This document shows positions 6,225 through 6,351 of a DNA stretch of 6,351 nt, one piece after another. Numbering within the stretch: the stretch's first letter is position 1; each line of letters opens with the position of its first letter. The stretch comes from Cyanobacteria bacterium T3Sed10_376R1m (GTDB lineage: Bacteria; Cyanobacteriota; Cyanobacteriia; Cyanobacteriales; Cyanobacteriaceae): assembly GCA_003566215.1 (NCBI GenBank), contig PXEJ01000405.1, positions 1 through 6,351 of the forward strand, given 5' to 3'. The translations under genes were made by a program, and so were the position numbers. The notes below the pieces were generated by a model. That model was not told the DNA's origin and did no database searches. It saw only the letters and a list, made by a program, of their open reading frames with translations.

Positions 6225-6351
6225 CTTGAACAAAATATAACAATCCTATTTAAATCGTGATAATCTCCTTGAAAAAAGGTAAATAGACTTAAAATTAAGA
6301 TGAACATAAAAAAATAACACTGCAAATTTTCAGACATTAATAAATTATTTA

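Larger units (their letters stand above)
5945..6351. other. AT-rich gene-free region downstream of comF
   Basis: These 407 bp to the right edge are strongly AT-rich, with long A and T runs. A minus-strand open frame (5993-6337) exists, but its product is dominated by Phe, Tyr, Cys and Lys, as expected from random AT-rich DNA, and it crosses the heptamer repeat, so it is not called as a gene. The stretch holds the repeat array at 6091-6118, an AT-only dyad at 6155-6169 and the terminator-like hairpin at 6202-6224. No terminator hairpin is seen directly after comF. Confidence 0.65.

Noticed and set aside
6265..6270. Perfect AAGGAG on the minus strand, resembling a Shine-Dalgarno site
   Set aside because: No start codon lies at suitable spacing downstream; the following in-frame codons reach a stop almost at once.
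6022..6321. Twelve-base direct repeat AAAAATAACACT at 6022-6033 and 6310-6321
   Set aside because: Low-complexity AT-rich sequence makes such matches likely by chance, and flanking sequences do not align.
5993..6337. Minus-strand open frame of 114 codons in the AT-rich 3' region
   Set aside because: Its composition (Phe, Tyr, Cys, Ile, Lys) is what random AT-rich DNA gives, it runs through the heptamer repeat, it has no recognisable motif, and no ribosome-binding site precedes its ATG.

Overview
The window comes from a low-GC cyanobacterium, probably a unicellular form like Geminocystis or Cyanobacterium (genus is inference). Three things point there. Five copies of the cyanobacterial palindrome GCGATCGC (HIP1) occur in 6.35 kb, far more than chance predicts at this base composition. 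The order lysA then cdaA on one strand is a cyanobacterial arrangement. The proteins themselves read as cyanobacterial-type versions of pyruvate kinase, CdaA, LysA and ComF. Start codons mostly lack a clear Shine-Dalgarno sequence, which is common in this phylum.

The left two thirds is a leftward (minus-strand) series. In transcription order it is lysA (diaminopimelate decarboxylase, last step of lysine synthesis), cdaA (membrane-bound diadenylate cyclase making c-di-AMP) and pyk (pyruvate kinase with a C-terminal phosphohistidine-type domain, cut by the left window edge). Gaps of about 230 bp separate the three. pyk has a good sigma70-type promoter of its own and lysA a plausible one; none could be fixed for cdaA. 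uppS, which I recall following cdaA in Synechocystis, is not in that position here.

A 208-bp AT-rich divergent region follows. It drives lysA leftward and a tight two-gene unit rightward: an uncharacterised 186-residue protein with alpha/beta-hydrolase features, then, after one spacer base, a 224-residue ComF-family protein with an N-terminal zinc finger and a phosphoribosyltransferase motif. ComF proteins are linked to natural transformation, so the unknown partner is the most interesting protein in the window.

The last 407 bp are very AT-rich and hold no gene I can support. They contain a short heptanucleotide repeat array, an inverted fragment of which lies in the lysA divergent region. 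They also contain a hairpin followed on the minus strand by a T-rich stretch, which could terminate a leftward gene beyond the right edge. No rRNA, tRNA, CRISPR array, transposase or complete mobile element was seen. I found no convincing new multi-gene system; the hydrolase-like/ComF pair is the best lead.
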